Shown: positions 35,840-44,501 of the stretch, piece by piece
Layout: the number at the start of each line of letters is the position of its first letter
How positions within the stretch are numbered: position 1 is the first letter of the stretch
From: an uncultured Alteromonadaceae bacterium
GTDB taxonomy: Bacteria > Pseudomonadota > Gammaproteobacteria > Enterobacterales > Alteromonadaceae
Direction: 5' to 3'
Length of the DNA stretch: 64,000 nt
NCBI GenBank assembly: GCA_950073835.1
Contig: CATMRP010000002.1
Coordinates: 1 to 64,000 of the forward strand
Made by a program: the position numbers and the translations under genes
Notes under the pieces: model-generated
Seen by the model: only the letters and a program-made list of their open reading frames with translations
What the model was told of the DNA's origin: nothing
Database searches by the model: none

Positions 35840-38638
35840 CTATTGATAACGGTATTTGATGCCTACCCACACGCGACGGCCTGTTTCAATGCCACTGTCT
35901 CCTGGTGTCACCAGATATGTACGGCTATTCAAAAGGTTATTAACGTCCAGATTAAATTCCAGTTCGCCGAAGTTTGCTGCGGGTAGACTATATTTAAGGG
36001 CCAGGTTAACCAGTATGCGGTCATTAAATTCGGCTTTCCGATAGAAGGGCACAACCACATTATATGCAGCACACTCAGCACAAGCTCGTTCAAGAAGACG
36101 TGTTTGTCTTGATCCGCCTGTACTCACGGCACTTACGTAACTGCCGGTGTAATTCGCGGTAACTGCTGCGGTAATCGCATTCCATTCCATAGCCCACCCC
36201 ATATTCGCAGTCATTGGCCGGCTATAATTTGCATTTACGCGGTTGAGCTGATCTTTGGTAATGACCTGGCCTTCATAATAAACCAGGTCGTCAAGAGCGG
36301 CATCATCGATAGCGGAGTCATAATCGTTATTGTTGCGATAATTTTGCGTGTGGCTGATATTTGCCCACAGTGAATGCTCACCAAATTTAGCGCTCCACGC
36401 TAGTGAGACTCGCTGACTGGTGCCCCGACCAGAATTATTCTGATACGCATAGCGATAACCATCAGTGTCCAGCACGCTCTCGCCAGAGCGGGCTAACTGA
36501 TCCTGCTGCCAGCGATACACATAATTAATTGAAAATGTGCCAAATAATGCCGTTGACTGCTTCCAGCCTATCGTTGCCTCATCATTATAGGGTGTGGTGA
36601 CATCCTGATACCGGTCGCGGTAGTCACTGTCATCGCTTGATAGCGTCCAGCCTTGCAGGTAACCGTTCTGTATAGGCCGGTACTGAACATAATACGGTCG
36701 CTTAAGCTCTTTAATTTTATAGGTAAGCAAGCCCGCATCATAATATCGGTTTAATCCCAGCACCAATAAGTTACCATTATCGAAAACATCAATACCGGCA
36801 CTTAATCGAGGAGCAATATTGTGCTGTTTAAAAAAATCATCGTAATCATAGCGAAGACCAAGTCTTAACGAAGCTCGCCCCCAGTCGACATTGTCTTCAA
36901 TGTACGCACTGAACTGGTTAATATCGACATTAATATTCTCCGCGCCATAGACAATACGAGTTTGAAAGTACTGTGGGGTTGTCAGTACATTGTCAGAATA
37001 GGCCAGCACGTGTTCAGGATTACTGAAATCAATATAACCCCCTAGCTGCGCCGCCAATTCAGTTAGCGGAATGGCATAACTAATACTGATACAATCGTTA
37101 GTATATCCGCTACAATTTAATGGGTTATCTAAATCCGACGTGGAATATAAAATTGGCGAATTATAATAGTAACTGTCTTCTTTCCGGGTCCTTTCCATTT
37201 CATCTCTAAGCCAGGATGCGCCAATTTGGAGGTGGTGTTGAAGGCCAAGAAATTCAAAACTCTCTAAATCAATATAACTGCTCAGTTGCGTACTTAACTG
37301 TGTTTTATCGAGGTCGCCGTAGCCACCTTCTTTTGAAAATGACTGAGCCTCGTAATCACTGTCGTCTAAGTCATAGGTGTTGTTAGGATCATATTGCCCC
37401 CAATCAACCCCCTTTGCCTGAAACCATATGTAGTAGTGTTGTGGTGCCTCGCGACTATTCTCGCTATGGTTAACGCTCAATTCAGTATGCCAGCTTCCCC
37501 AATCAGTATTTTCCTGCACTTCAATAATACTGCCAATACCGCCACCTTCCGCGGTGAACCAGCTATCCTTCACGTTTTTCAATAAATTATGGTTCTGATA
37601 GGGTGCGTACATGATTGACCAGTCAAGTCTGTCAAGCCATGTATCACGCATACTGTATTTTATTAATACATTAGTATTTTCACGCTCGGTTTCGACAATT
37701 TGTTGCAAAGATACATCGGAAATCTGACTTTTTAATAAATTAGCTGAGACCAGAATACCGTGATGACGGTTAAAGGAATGACTGCCTAACACACTTAAAC
37801 TACTGATATTGTATACGGGCACCTGATCTTCCAAAGGAATACTGGTATCTACTGCAGAGTCACTACTATTGTCTTCACCATCAAACCCGTTAAGAAGGTG
37901 AAACTCTCCCCAGGCGCTGTTGGTACTGCGAAAACTCGCTGAGAAAGCTGGCGCGAATGAACTCATGGCATCGAGCCCCTCTACATCAACGACGCCACCT
38001 GAAAAGTAACCAAAACGAGCAGGAATGTTGTTATCAAACACCTGGATATTGTCAACAATATCGCTGTTTACGGTAAAGGTTTGGGGAGCCCCGTATACGT
38101 CATTTACACTGGCAATGCCACTTTCACTACTGCCAGGATCCTGTCGGCTGTTGAAATTCATGCCATCAAGAAAAAAGCCGGTTTGCCATGGCTGACCACC
38201 AGAGATAGAGAGTAGCTTAGCGCGGATTTCACCGGCACTGCTGGCTTTTAGCGCGTTTTCTGAACCCTGAACGCCTGGGAGCAACAATATGAGATCGTTA
38301 ATGTCACCAGAACCTCTTGGCATATTTTCGATAAATTGCTTATCCAAATAAAAGCGCCCACTGATTTCCGGCACCTCAAGACCAATATACTTGCCATAAA
38401 CATCGATGTGTTCAACGTTTTCTTCTGACTCATATTGCTTGAGGCAGTCGCGCATTCGTGGCGTGTATTGAGAGCTTTCTACTCTTCCCGCTTGTTTGAT
38501 ACATGCCTCTACATAACTTTCAGGCACTAGATAATGATTGGCTAAAGACTCAACCGACTCAACGGCACCAGCCCCAACAGATGTAAGGGCCGGTATCATT
38601 AAGGCGGTTATGCTAACTGCATAACCTCGTTCTAACAT
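35840..38638 (-). CDS. TonB-dependent outer-membrane receptor
   Basis: A 932-residue receptor. After the signal peptide there is an unusual pre-plug segment (about residues 27-70) with two cysteines (46 and 65: VEACIKQ and MRDCLKQYE). A TonB-box-like VEHIDVYG (75-82) follows, then a plug domain (GSGDINDLILLLPGVQG ... FFLDGMNFN) and a 22-strand barrel ending KYRYQ. Plug and barrel are normal for the superfamily; the Cys-pair segment is not an STN domain I recognise. It is the second gene of the Fur operon, 10 bases after the large lipoprotein gene. The TonB-ExbBD set at 57.8-62.8 kb could energise it. The ligand is unknown; iron or copper in a peptide or protein carrier is possible. Confidence 0.9.
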   Translation of the reverse strand: MLERGYAVSITALMIPALTSVGAGAVESVESLANHYLVPESYVEACIKQAGRVESSQYTPRMRDCLKQYESEENVEHIDVYGKYIGLEVPEISGRFYLDKQFIENMPRGSGDINDLILLLPGVQGSENALKASSAGEIRAKLLSISGGQPWQTGFFLDGMNFNSRQDPGSSESGIASVNDVYGAPQTFTVNSDIVDNIQVFDNNIPARFGYFSGGVVDVEGLDAMSSFAPAFSASFRSTNSAWGEFHLLNGFDGEDNSSDSAVDTSIPLEDQVPVYNISSLSVLGSHSFNRHHGILVSANLLKSQISDVSLQQIVETERENTNVLIKYSMRDTWLDRLDWSIMYAPYQNHNLLKNVKDSWFTAEGGGIGSIIEVQENTDWGSWHTELSVNHSENSREAPQHYYIWFQAKGVDWGQYDPNNTYDLDDSDYEAQSFSKEGGYGDLDKTQLSTQLSSYIDLESFEFLGLQHHLQIGASWLRDEMERTRKEDSYYYNSPILYSTSDLDNPLNCSGYTNDCISISYAIPLTELAAQLGGYIDFSNPEHVLAYSDNVLTTPQYFQTRIVYGAENINVDINQFSAYIEDNVDWGRASLRLGLRYDYDDFFKQHNIAPRLSAGIDVFDNGNLLVLGLNRYYDAGLLTYKIKELKRPYYVQYRPIQNGYLQGWTLSSDDSDYRDRYQDVTTPYNDEATIGWKQSTALFGTFSINYVYRWQQDQLARSGESVLDTDGYRYAYQNNSGRGTSQRVSLAWSAKFGEHSLWANISHTQNYRNNNDYDSAIDDAALDDLVYYEGQVITKDQLNRVNANYSRPMTANMGWAMEWNAITAAVTANYTGSYVSAVSTGGSRQTRLLERACAECAAYNVVVPFYRKAEFNDRILVNLALKYSLPAANFGELEFNLDVNNLLNSRTYLVTPGDSGIETGRRVWVGIKYRYQ

Positions 38639-38648
38639 ATCAGAAAGC

Positions 38649-41435
38649 CTATTCTCCGCTTAATGGTGCAGTATCTTCCTCATCTGCAATACCATCACCG
38701 TCTGAATCGGAATCTGCAGTCAACCCTGATGCAGTAATTTGCGCTTCTGTTGCCGACAACAGGAAGAAGTTAGGCATGCCATCCGTGTCGGTATCGATAA
38801 AGGCAATGTCAGATGCCGGGAAGTCATCCTGTGTGGCAATAATTTCAGATAACGTAACAATGTAATCAATCACATCGGCTTCTTCGTTAACATCGTTATT
38901 CACTAAAGCTGTAGCCGCATCATACATACCTGCATTGGCGTTCAATTCAATCAAGGATTCAATAACACCTTGTAATTCATTGGTAGACAACAACAACGAT
39001 TGGTTAGTCACTTCAGTAATTGTTGCTTTCAAAGTTGCTAACTGTGCAGGCACAACTGTCGCGTAGTCGTCATTCATTCCCGCCTGACGTCGCAGCGCGC
39101 TTTCCACAGGGTATATTGCGTAACCACTACTGCTCACTTCACCATCATCAGAAACGGCTAAATTTGCTAACTCACTCACAATATCGTCTATCAAATCTTC
39201 GGTAAGGGTTTGTTCGTTTAACAGTTTGGTCACGGCAGAGAGCGCTGAGGCTAAGTAATCTTCTGCGGGGCTGATGTTGCCAAAACTAGCTAATGCAGTG
39301 GCTATTTCAAGGTAACCGTTTAATTGAGCAATGCCGTCGTCAGTCAGCAATGCTGTTTCCTGGCCCGAACTCACTGCGGCGGCAAGCATGCCGTCAGTAT
39401 CATCGGTAACAGCAAATGACGGGATCAGGTTTTTGTAAGCCTCCCGAGCCACACTGGTTGAAACTAATCCAGCTTCAGTGGATAAGTAGGTATCCACTAA
39501 CGTTTTGCATGCAGCTTGTTTAGAAGAAACGTCTTCGCCCAGGGAATCAAGCAGTGAAATTACTCGCCAGCAGCCCCAGTCGCCGGTTATATAGCGATCA
39601 GTCGATAACCCCGCATTTTCCTCAACATAGGCCTGTGTATTGAGCACATTGTCAAACGCATAGTTCAGCACTGTAACGGCGAGAGTATTTTCTTGCAGAC
39701 TGATTAATTTAATCGCAGTTTTACCTGCACGATCCCCCAGGTTTTCATCCACCAGAATTTCGTAGTAAGCGCGTAAATCATCCTTCTCGGTAACAAAATA
39801 ATCGTAAGCCGCTTGAGATGCCTCGGCAACCGTTGCCCCCTCAAGTAACCCGTTGACTACCTGATAAGCAAACACCTCTTCCAGCGCATCTTCATAATCA
39901 CCGTCTTCTGGATCGATAATCGCCAGGGCCGGATTGGTCGCTAGATCAGGGTATAACCCCTCTAGAACACCCGCTACTGTCTCCACTGGCGTTAGCGATG
40001 AATCATAGGTGGCTTGTGCATATTCATTCGCTTCATAAGTGTACTCAGCGTCGTAGCTTACGTCAGTAAACAACGCCAGAGTTTTTGCTGCATAGTCCTT
40101 CGACTTATCATAAGCCTGAATAATATAATAGTAATCAGCAACATAGCTTAAATAGAATGACCGTGTACGGTAAGCAGGAAAGCCACCACTCTCTCGCCAA
40201 CCGATTCCTTCCGCCATAGTCGCCATGTTGTCGATGGCAAATTCGGCCTTCTCGCGATCTTCATCGCTGAAGGTCGATAAGTATGTTGCTACTCTGTCGC
40301 GAACCTGAGAATAAGCTGCAACTACAAAACGACCATACGCTGTAGAGTATTCTTCTTCTTTAATGGCATTGGCAAAGATATTGATTGACGTTAACAGGTT
40401 CTCGGCCAGTTCACTTTCGCCAGCGTCAATATAATCATTCATTAGCAATTGATAGAAAGCCGCATCGCTGGAGCTGATATTGGTTAAGCCTTTTTCCGCC
40501 AGATATTGGTTAAAGGCAGACTCAGCTTCGGTTCGTAAGGTATTTGCCAGAGCTGTTTTATTTGCCGAATCCAGCGCCCTGGCAATTGAGCGCAGCGCTT
40601 CACCCCGAATATCATTCTGACCTATAGTAGCAACCAGTTCAGCACCTTTATCTTCAAAACCAGCAATGTAATAGCCTTTGGCAATCTCAGCAGTTACCTC
40701 GTCCTGCGCTTCTTCGTCAGAAGAGGTTTCAAGCAGCGCTTCGGCTGATTTTAAGTGGGAATAATCCGACGCAAAGTAATAATTGAGTTTATCTGCATTG
40801 GTGGTAAAGGCAGGTTGTAAATCAATCGTGGCTTCTACCGGTGCAGCAATAATGCCGTCAGTAAAGCTGACAGTAAAATTCTGATCAATTTGTTCTAAAC
40901 TCGCTGGCGTGTAAGTAAATGCCCCGGTAGCAGCATCCAGCTCAAGGTTGCCGGATGCTGGTTGGGTTACAACGCTAAAAGTTATTGTATCTCCGTCAGC
41001 ATCGGTGACACCTAGCGTGCCCGAGCTGCTACCCTGGCTGCTCACCACGACACTGCTTGTTTGCAATACGGGAGCATCGTTGATATTGATAACGGTAAAT
41101 GTAACCGTTGCTGTTGCCGTAGCTTTACCATCTGAAACCTGCACAGTTACGCTGTCTCCCCCGGCAAAATCAGCCGCTGGCGTATACGTAAATGCACCAT
41201 TTGATTCCAAAGCAAACACCCCATTTGATGCGGCGGATGCGACTGTATAGGTCAGCGTGTCACTGTTGTTCGCATCACTTGCAACAACGCTGTCAGACAC
41301 ACTAGTGTCTTCGTCCAGCGTATAGCTGTAATCTGATGAAAATTCGGGGGCTTTATTATCTGAACCACCGCCACACGCAGATAGCGAAGAAGCTATAGCA
41401 ACCGCAAGCAAACAGCGGTTAATTTTAAATATCAT
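38649..41435 (-). CDS. Large surface lipoprotein: two cadherin-like domains, helical body, Ca-binding tail
   Basis: A 928-residue lipoprotein (LSAC, Cys 21). Two Ig/cadherin-type domains of the VCBS/tandem-95 kind come first (about 30-115 with YTLDEDTSVSDSVVASD, and 118-210). A long, mostly helical, TPR-like body with many Ala/Glu/Tyr residues covers about 215-880. The protein ends in a thrombospondin-3-like calcium tail (DTDTDGMPNFF ... DSDSDGDGIADEEDTAP). It starts the operon behind a Fur-box-like site and is 10 bases from the TonB receptor gene. By position and build it could be the surface capture partner of the receptor, comparable in logic to SusD or TbpB though not recognisably related. 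That is inference. Confidence 0.85.
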   Translation of the reverse strand: MIFKINRCLLAVAIASSLSACGGGSDNKAPEFSSDYSYTLDEDTSVSDSVVASDANNSDTLTYTVASAASNGVFALESNGAFTYTPAADFAGGDSVTVQVSDGKATATATVTFTVININDAPVLQTSSVVVSSQGSSSGTLGVTDADGDTITFSVVTQPASGNLELDAATGAFTYTPASLEQIDQNFTVSFTDGIIAAPVEATIDLQPAFTTNADKLNYYFASDYSHLKSAEALLETSSDEEAQDEVTAEIAKGYYIAGFEDKGAELVATIGQNDIRGEALRSIARALDSANKTALANTLRTEAESAFNQYLAEKGLTNISSSDAAFYQLLMNDYIDAGESELAENLLTSINIFANAIKEEEYSTAYGRFVVAAYSQVRDRVATYLSTFSDEDREKAEFAIDNMATMAEGIGWRESGGFPAYRTRSFYLSYVADYYYIIQAYDKSKDYAAKTLALFTDVSYDAEYTYEANEYAQATYDSSLTPVETVAGVLEGLYPDLATNPALAIIDPEDGDYEDALEEVFAYQVVNGLLEGATVAEASQAAYDYFVTEKDDLRAYYEILVDENLGDRAGKTAIKLISLQENTLAVTVLNYAFDNVLNTQAYVEENAGLSTDRYITGDWGCWRVISLLDSLGEDVSSKQAACKTLVDTYLSTEAGLVSTSVAREAYKNLIPSFAVTDDTDGMLAAAVSSGQETALLTDDGIAQLNGYLEIATALASFGNISPAEDYLASALSAVTKLLNEQTLTEDLIDDIVSELANLAVSDDGEVSSSGYAIYPVESALRRQAGMNDDYATVVPAQLATLKATITEVTNQSLLLSTNELQGVIESLIELNANAGMYDAATALVNNDVNEEADVIDYIVTLSEIIATQDDFPASDIAFIDTDTDGMPNFFLLSATEAQITASGLTADSDSDGDGIADEEDTAPLSGE

Positions 41436-41499
41436 TACAGAACCTCTTTAAGAATATTTTATTCAAAACAACATAATCTTAAACATAGCATTAATCGCA

Positions 41500-41518
41500 A
41501 ATGAGATCCATTATCATT
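41500..41518. promoter_or_regulatory. Fur box of the receptor/MauG operon
   Basis: AATGAGATCCATTATCATT agrees at 16 of 19 positions with the classical Fur consensus AATGATAATCATTATCATT. It lies 65 bases upstream of the large lipoprotein start, and could also act on the rightward ankyrin-like genes 224 bases away. Confidence 0.72.
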
Positions 41519-41600
41519 TACATTATTATTTAGATATACTAATTTACAAAATAATTGAAAATCTGGTACGAGACCATTGTCTTTGCTCTTTTCAGTGAAA

Positions 41601-41661
41601 GCACTATCATTTTATATTGTGATTTAATCTGGCCAGTGTTTAATTAACACCCAGATAGTGC
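41601..41661. other. Nested inverted repeats in divergent intergenic region
   Basis: GCACTATC (41601-41608) and GATAGTGC (41654-41661) are exact inverted copies. Inside the right half ATCTGG/CCAGAT and GTGTT/AACAC (41627-41656) form a second stem. The two structures compete for the same bases. They lie in the 306-base gap 41436-41741 between the Fur operon and the broken ankyrin-like gene. No T-run follows, so an operator or RNA switch is as likely as a terminator. Confidence 0.4.
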
Positions 41662-41741
41662 AAGTCACTCAGTAGAGAAGCTGGAATTTATAATTTTTAA
41701 TTCTACATTTAGTATCTAAAGGGAATTTTTAAATCATCATA

Positions 41742-42605
41742 ATGATAGTCAAAAAGTTAACTACCTACAGTTTGATAATTAATCTAATACTGGCCACTGG
41801 CCTGTATTATTCGTCAACCTGGGCTAACACAGAACGCCCGGGTTCAGGCGTGCAAAATAATCAAGGCAGTCTTTTTGAATTACCGACTAAAGCGAACTCC
41901 AAAAAGCAAGTGACAGAGCGTTTACGCCATGATGTGGGCATAGCAGGATCAGACAACTGCGATCTTTTTTCTGACTCATTTCTTAGCGACAACGCTGACA
42001 ATGTAGCATGGTTAACCTACGCCAAAGCCCAAGAACGAGTTGAGCATGAAAGACGCAAAATTATGTATGGAGAAATGAGAAGTTAAAAACTCTCCCGGGG
42101 AGAAGGCCTGCTCAACGCCATCGATAATGGTGACTTACTCATTAATGAGCAGTTTAAACCAGGCGCCCCTCATTTCACCCCCTTAATGCATGCCATTCAG
42201 AGCGATCAAAAGGCCATTTCTGTCGAAACCGTGAATCAGTTTCTCGCTCGCGGCGCAATTGTGCATAACAATTATCAGTGGATTGATATTGCTAGCCGCA
42301 CCAGCCCGGAAGTCGTACAGGTGCTTATCGGCAATGGTTTGGAACCCAATACTAAAACGGCATGGTACCAACACTCTACAGATTTAATTACTCAAGCTGT
42401 GTTAAGCGGCAATTTGGAACTGGCAGACTATTTAACATCGCTTGGGTATTCCTATAGCCGAACTGCTGTCAAGCGAGAGTATAAAGAGCAGCGCCTCAAC
42501 AGCGATTTCACCGAGCGTGAGGTGACCCTCGGCGAAATCATTAAGTCATCAGGGCGTCGAGTAAAAAACAAAGAAGAGGTACTGGATTACCTCGCTACCC
42601 ATTGA
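41742..42605 (+). pseudogene. Ankyrin-like paralogue 2, interrupted by in-frame stop
   Basis: The frame from ATG 41742 encodes an N-terminal TM (IINLILATGLYYS) and linker, hits TAA at 42084-42086, and then continues in the same frame to 42605 with the ankyrin-like part (GLLNAIDNGDLLINEQF, FTPLMHAIQSDQKAISVETVNQFLARGAIVHNN, LADYLTSLGYSYS). Without the stop it would be one protein of about 287 residues, matching the intact paralogue at 33474-34454. A nonsense mutation is the simplest reading. Two shorter products (114 and up to 139 residues) would otherwise be made. It is followed 13 bases later by a third copy. Confidence 0.7.
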
Positions 42606-42618
42606 ACAGGGGGAATGA

Positions 42619-43448
42619 ATGCCTTTATATCGATGGATTTTTCTTTTTGCCAGTTTAACGGTTAATGCTGGATTAGAGTATTTACTGATTAAAACGGAAT
42701 TTTATCCTGCCAATGGCGCCGCAATATCAAATATTCCCAATCAATTAGCCTCACACCATGAAGCATTTAAAAACAGTGAGAGAATCAGTTCAATAGCAAT
42801 ATCAGTGGCGAAGGAAGAGCAGGTTTGCACACAGGAAGTCAACGCTGAGTTGCTGACCCTATACACCGATGATCCCAAACTTAGGGCCTTGGTTCGGTTA
42901 CAAAACATCAAAATCAGAGAGTTTCATAATCAATTGGCAAACACGAAGGAAGATAATCTTGTTAGCGTACTGCTCGCAGCCATCGATGCCGGTGAAATTG
43001 GTATTAATGAATCTATAGGTATAGCCCCACCGCTGCTAACGGTATTGATGCGAAAAAATCAATCACTGCATCTGAACTTGATAGCTTTTTCGCGCGTGGC
43101 GCTACTGTTCATGACAACTCTGATTTATCACACAACGTTTTATCTGGGCACTCTCCAGAGATTATAAAAGTGTTCCTTGATGCTGGTTTTGATCCTAATA
43201 AACTACATGACGAAGATTCGAACCTTCCAAACTTAACAACCATGGCTTTTGCACAAGGCAACTATGAGGCTGTAGATTACCTTGAATCCATTGGTTATTA
43301 CCTGCAGGAGGAAGTAATGGTATCAATGAAGAATGCATCTGGAGAAAATGAGCGGAAACTTTTACCTCTGAAAGAAGCCATAGAGATGAGTCAGCGAATG
43401 CCAGAGGAATTAAAAGCAAAGCAGCTTGAATATTTGCGTAATAAATAA
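42619..43448 (+). pseudogene. Ankyrin-like paralogue 3, frameshifted at an A6 run
   Basis: From ATG 42619 the protein starts with a TM segment (WIFLFASLTVNAGLEYLL), a linker, and SVLLAAIDAGEIGINES, the family's first repeat. At AAAAAA (43053-43058, context CGAAAAAATC) the paralogue-like frame moves by -1: SITASELDSFFARGATVHDN, then IIKVFLDAGFDPNK and DYLESIGYYLQ, up to 43448. Unshifted translation stops at 43167. A AAA AAT is also a possible -1 ribosomal slippery heptamer, so the full product of about 276 residues might still be made; a plain frameshift mutation or sequencing error is simpler. Confidence 0.68.
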
Positions 43449-43766
43449 TTATTTAGAACTAACTTGGCGGGGTAGTGCAGGCTTAACCGACCAGTATACT
43501 TTACCAATCAAATCGCCTTTATTCACCACGCCAATCTGGTTAGCAGAGATCGATTCAGCAATGTTGTCTCCACTTAGATAAAAAGTATCCTTTGCAGTAT
43601 TTACTGCAATAACGCGTTTTACAACGGTACCAAATGTGGCAGTTCTGACAACAACCAGATCTTTCAGGTTTACTCTGCTAAAAGGCATTTTTACCGCCAG
43701 AACAAAAGTATCTGGCGGTAAGGTGGGTAGCATACTCCGGCCGGTTATACGCAGGATCTTAAACAT
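43449..43766 (-). CDS. sodX: Nickel-type SOD maturation protease SodX
   Basis: A 105-residue S26 (signal peptidase I-like) protein. GRSMLPTLPP carries the nucleophile Ser 11 and VVKRVIAV the general-base Lys 50, with SGDN downstream, the core of SodX. It has no obvious membrane anchor, as is usual for this family. SodX is thought to remove the propeptide of SodN so that the mature protein starts with the nickel-hook histidine. The ATG at 43766 shares one base with the sodN stop (TGATG), so it is coupled; an upstream in-frame ATG at 43811 would overlap sodN by 46 bases and is less likely. Confidence 0.88.
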   Translation of the reverse strand: MFKILRITGRSMLPTLPPDTFVLAVKMPFSRVNLKDLVVVRTATFGTVVKRVIAVNTAKDTFYLSGDNIAESISANQIGVVNKGDLIGKVYWSVKPALPRQVSSK

Positions 43767-44263
43767 CACAGATCCGGATAAAGTACTTGCTCTGCGGGCG
43801 GGTAAGGACATGTCACCATTTTAGTTGCAACACCTTTGGTCTCCCAAAAGTAACCGGCAAATTGATTTACCAATTCCAATAGTTTTACGCACTTTTCACG
43901 ATCTACATGCTGTTTACAGGCTGAACCGGCAAGCATAATAGAGTGCACCAACTCATGGGTATCCGGAAATTTTTCAAATTGTGGGACTTTAAAATAGTCT
44001 CCCCAAATTACCCGTACTTCCGACTTTACTTTTTCAGCATGAATTTCCTTTTCGCGAACCAAGCGGCTCAGGGTCGACATTTGACTTACCGTTAAACTGC
44101 CTTTTTCTTCAAGTTCAATAAGTAAATCCGTGAAGCGGATAACGCTTAAGGCCGCCAGTTGGGCGGTAGAAGGATCATAAATTTTACACGGAATATCGCA
44201 ATGAGCGCTGGCCAAATCAAACTTTACATGAGCATCAATTGAGTTAAGAAGCTGATAAAACAT
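43766..44263 (-). CDS. sodN: Nickel superoxide dismutase
   Basis: A 165-residue protein with a 20-residue propeptide (ending DLASA) followed by HCDIPCKIYDP, the Ni-hook. His 1, Cys 2 and Cys 6 of the mature protein ligate nickel and Tyr 9 lies at the active site. Position 7 is Lys instead of the Gly seen in Streptomyces. The rest is helical, as in the four-helix-bundle SodN. It converts superoxide to oxygen and peroxide without iron or manganese. The start at 44263 (GGAGAG upstream) is chosen because an earlier in-frame ATG at 44323 lies inside the preceding gene. It is in an operon behind a Fur-like box, so Ni-SOD would be made when iron is scarce. Confidence 0.93.
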   Translation of the reverse strand: MFYQLLNSIDAHVKFDLASAHCDIPCKIYDPSTAQLAALSVIRFTDLLIELEEKGSLTVSQMSTLSRLVREKEIHAEKVKSEVRVIWGDYFKVPQFEKFPDTHELVHSIMLAGSACKQHVDREKCVKLLELVNQFAGYFWETKGVATKMVTCPYPPAEQVLYPDL

Positions 44264-44268
44264 AGTAT

Positions 44269-44478
44269 TCACTCTCCGGTTGACTGAAAGCGGCCGAGCG
44301 CTTTGTAGATAGCAAACATACAAGCCAGGCCCACAGCAGCAATCGAAAGTAAGAACAGAGCATGAATAAACATACTGCTCCAGTGGTTATGATCATGACC
44401 TTCGTGCGATAAAGCAACTGGGCTAAATAAAGTTAAGACAAGGACCAGCTGTAGCCAGCAATTTTTTACATGTTGCAT
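44269..44478 (-). CDS. Small His-rich membrane protein in the sodN operon
   Basis: A 69-residue protein with a strong RBS (AAGGAG, 5 bases before the ATG). A signal peptide (ending VALS) exposes HEGHDHNH at the mature N-terminus, and one TM helix follows (about 38-60). The histidine cluster could bind nickel or another divalent metal at the outer face of the inner membrane. It ends six bases before sodN. No family name is certain; a nickel delivery role is inference from composition and place. Confidence 0.72.
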   Translation of the reverse strand: MQHVKNCWLQLVLVLTLFSPVALSHEGHDHNHWSSMFIHALFLLSIAAVGLACMFAIYKALGRFQSTGE

Positions 44479-44501
44479 TTATTTCTCCTTATAAGAATGC
44501 T

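Noticed and set aside
43195..43419. 74-codon minus-strand ORF in the ankyrin-like paralogue 3
   Set aside because: The plus strand there matches the ankyrin-like family; the antisense frame has no support.
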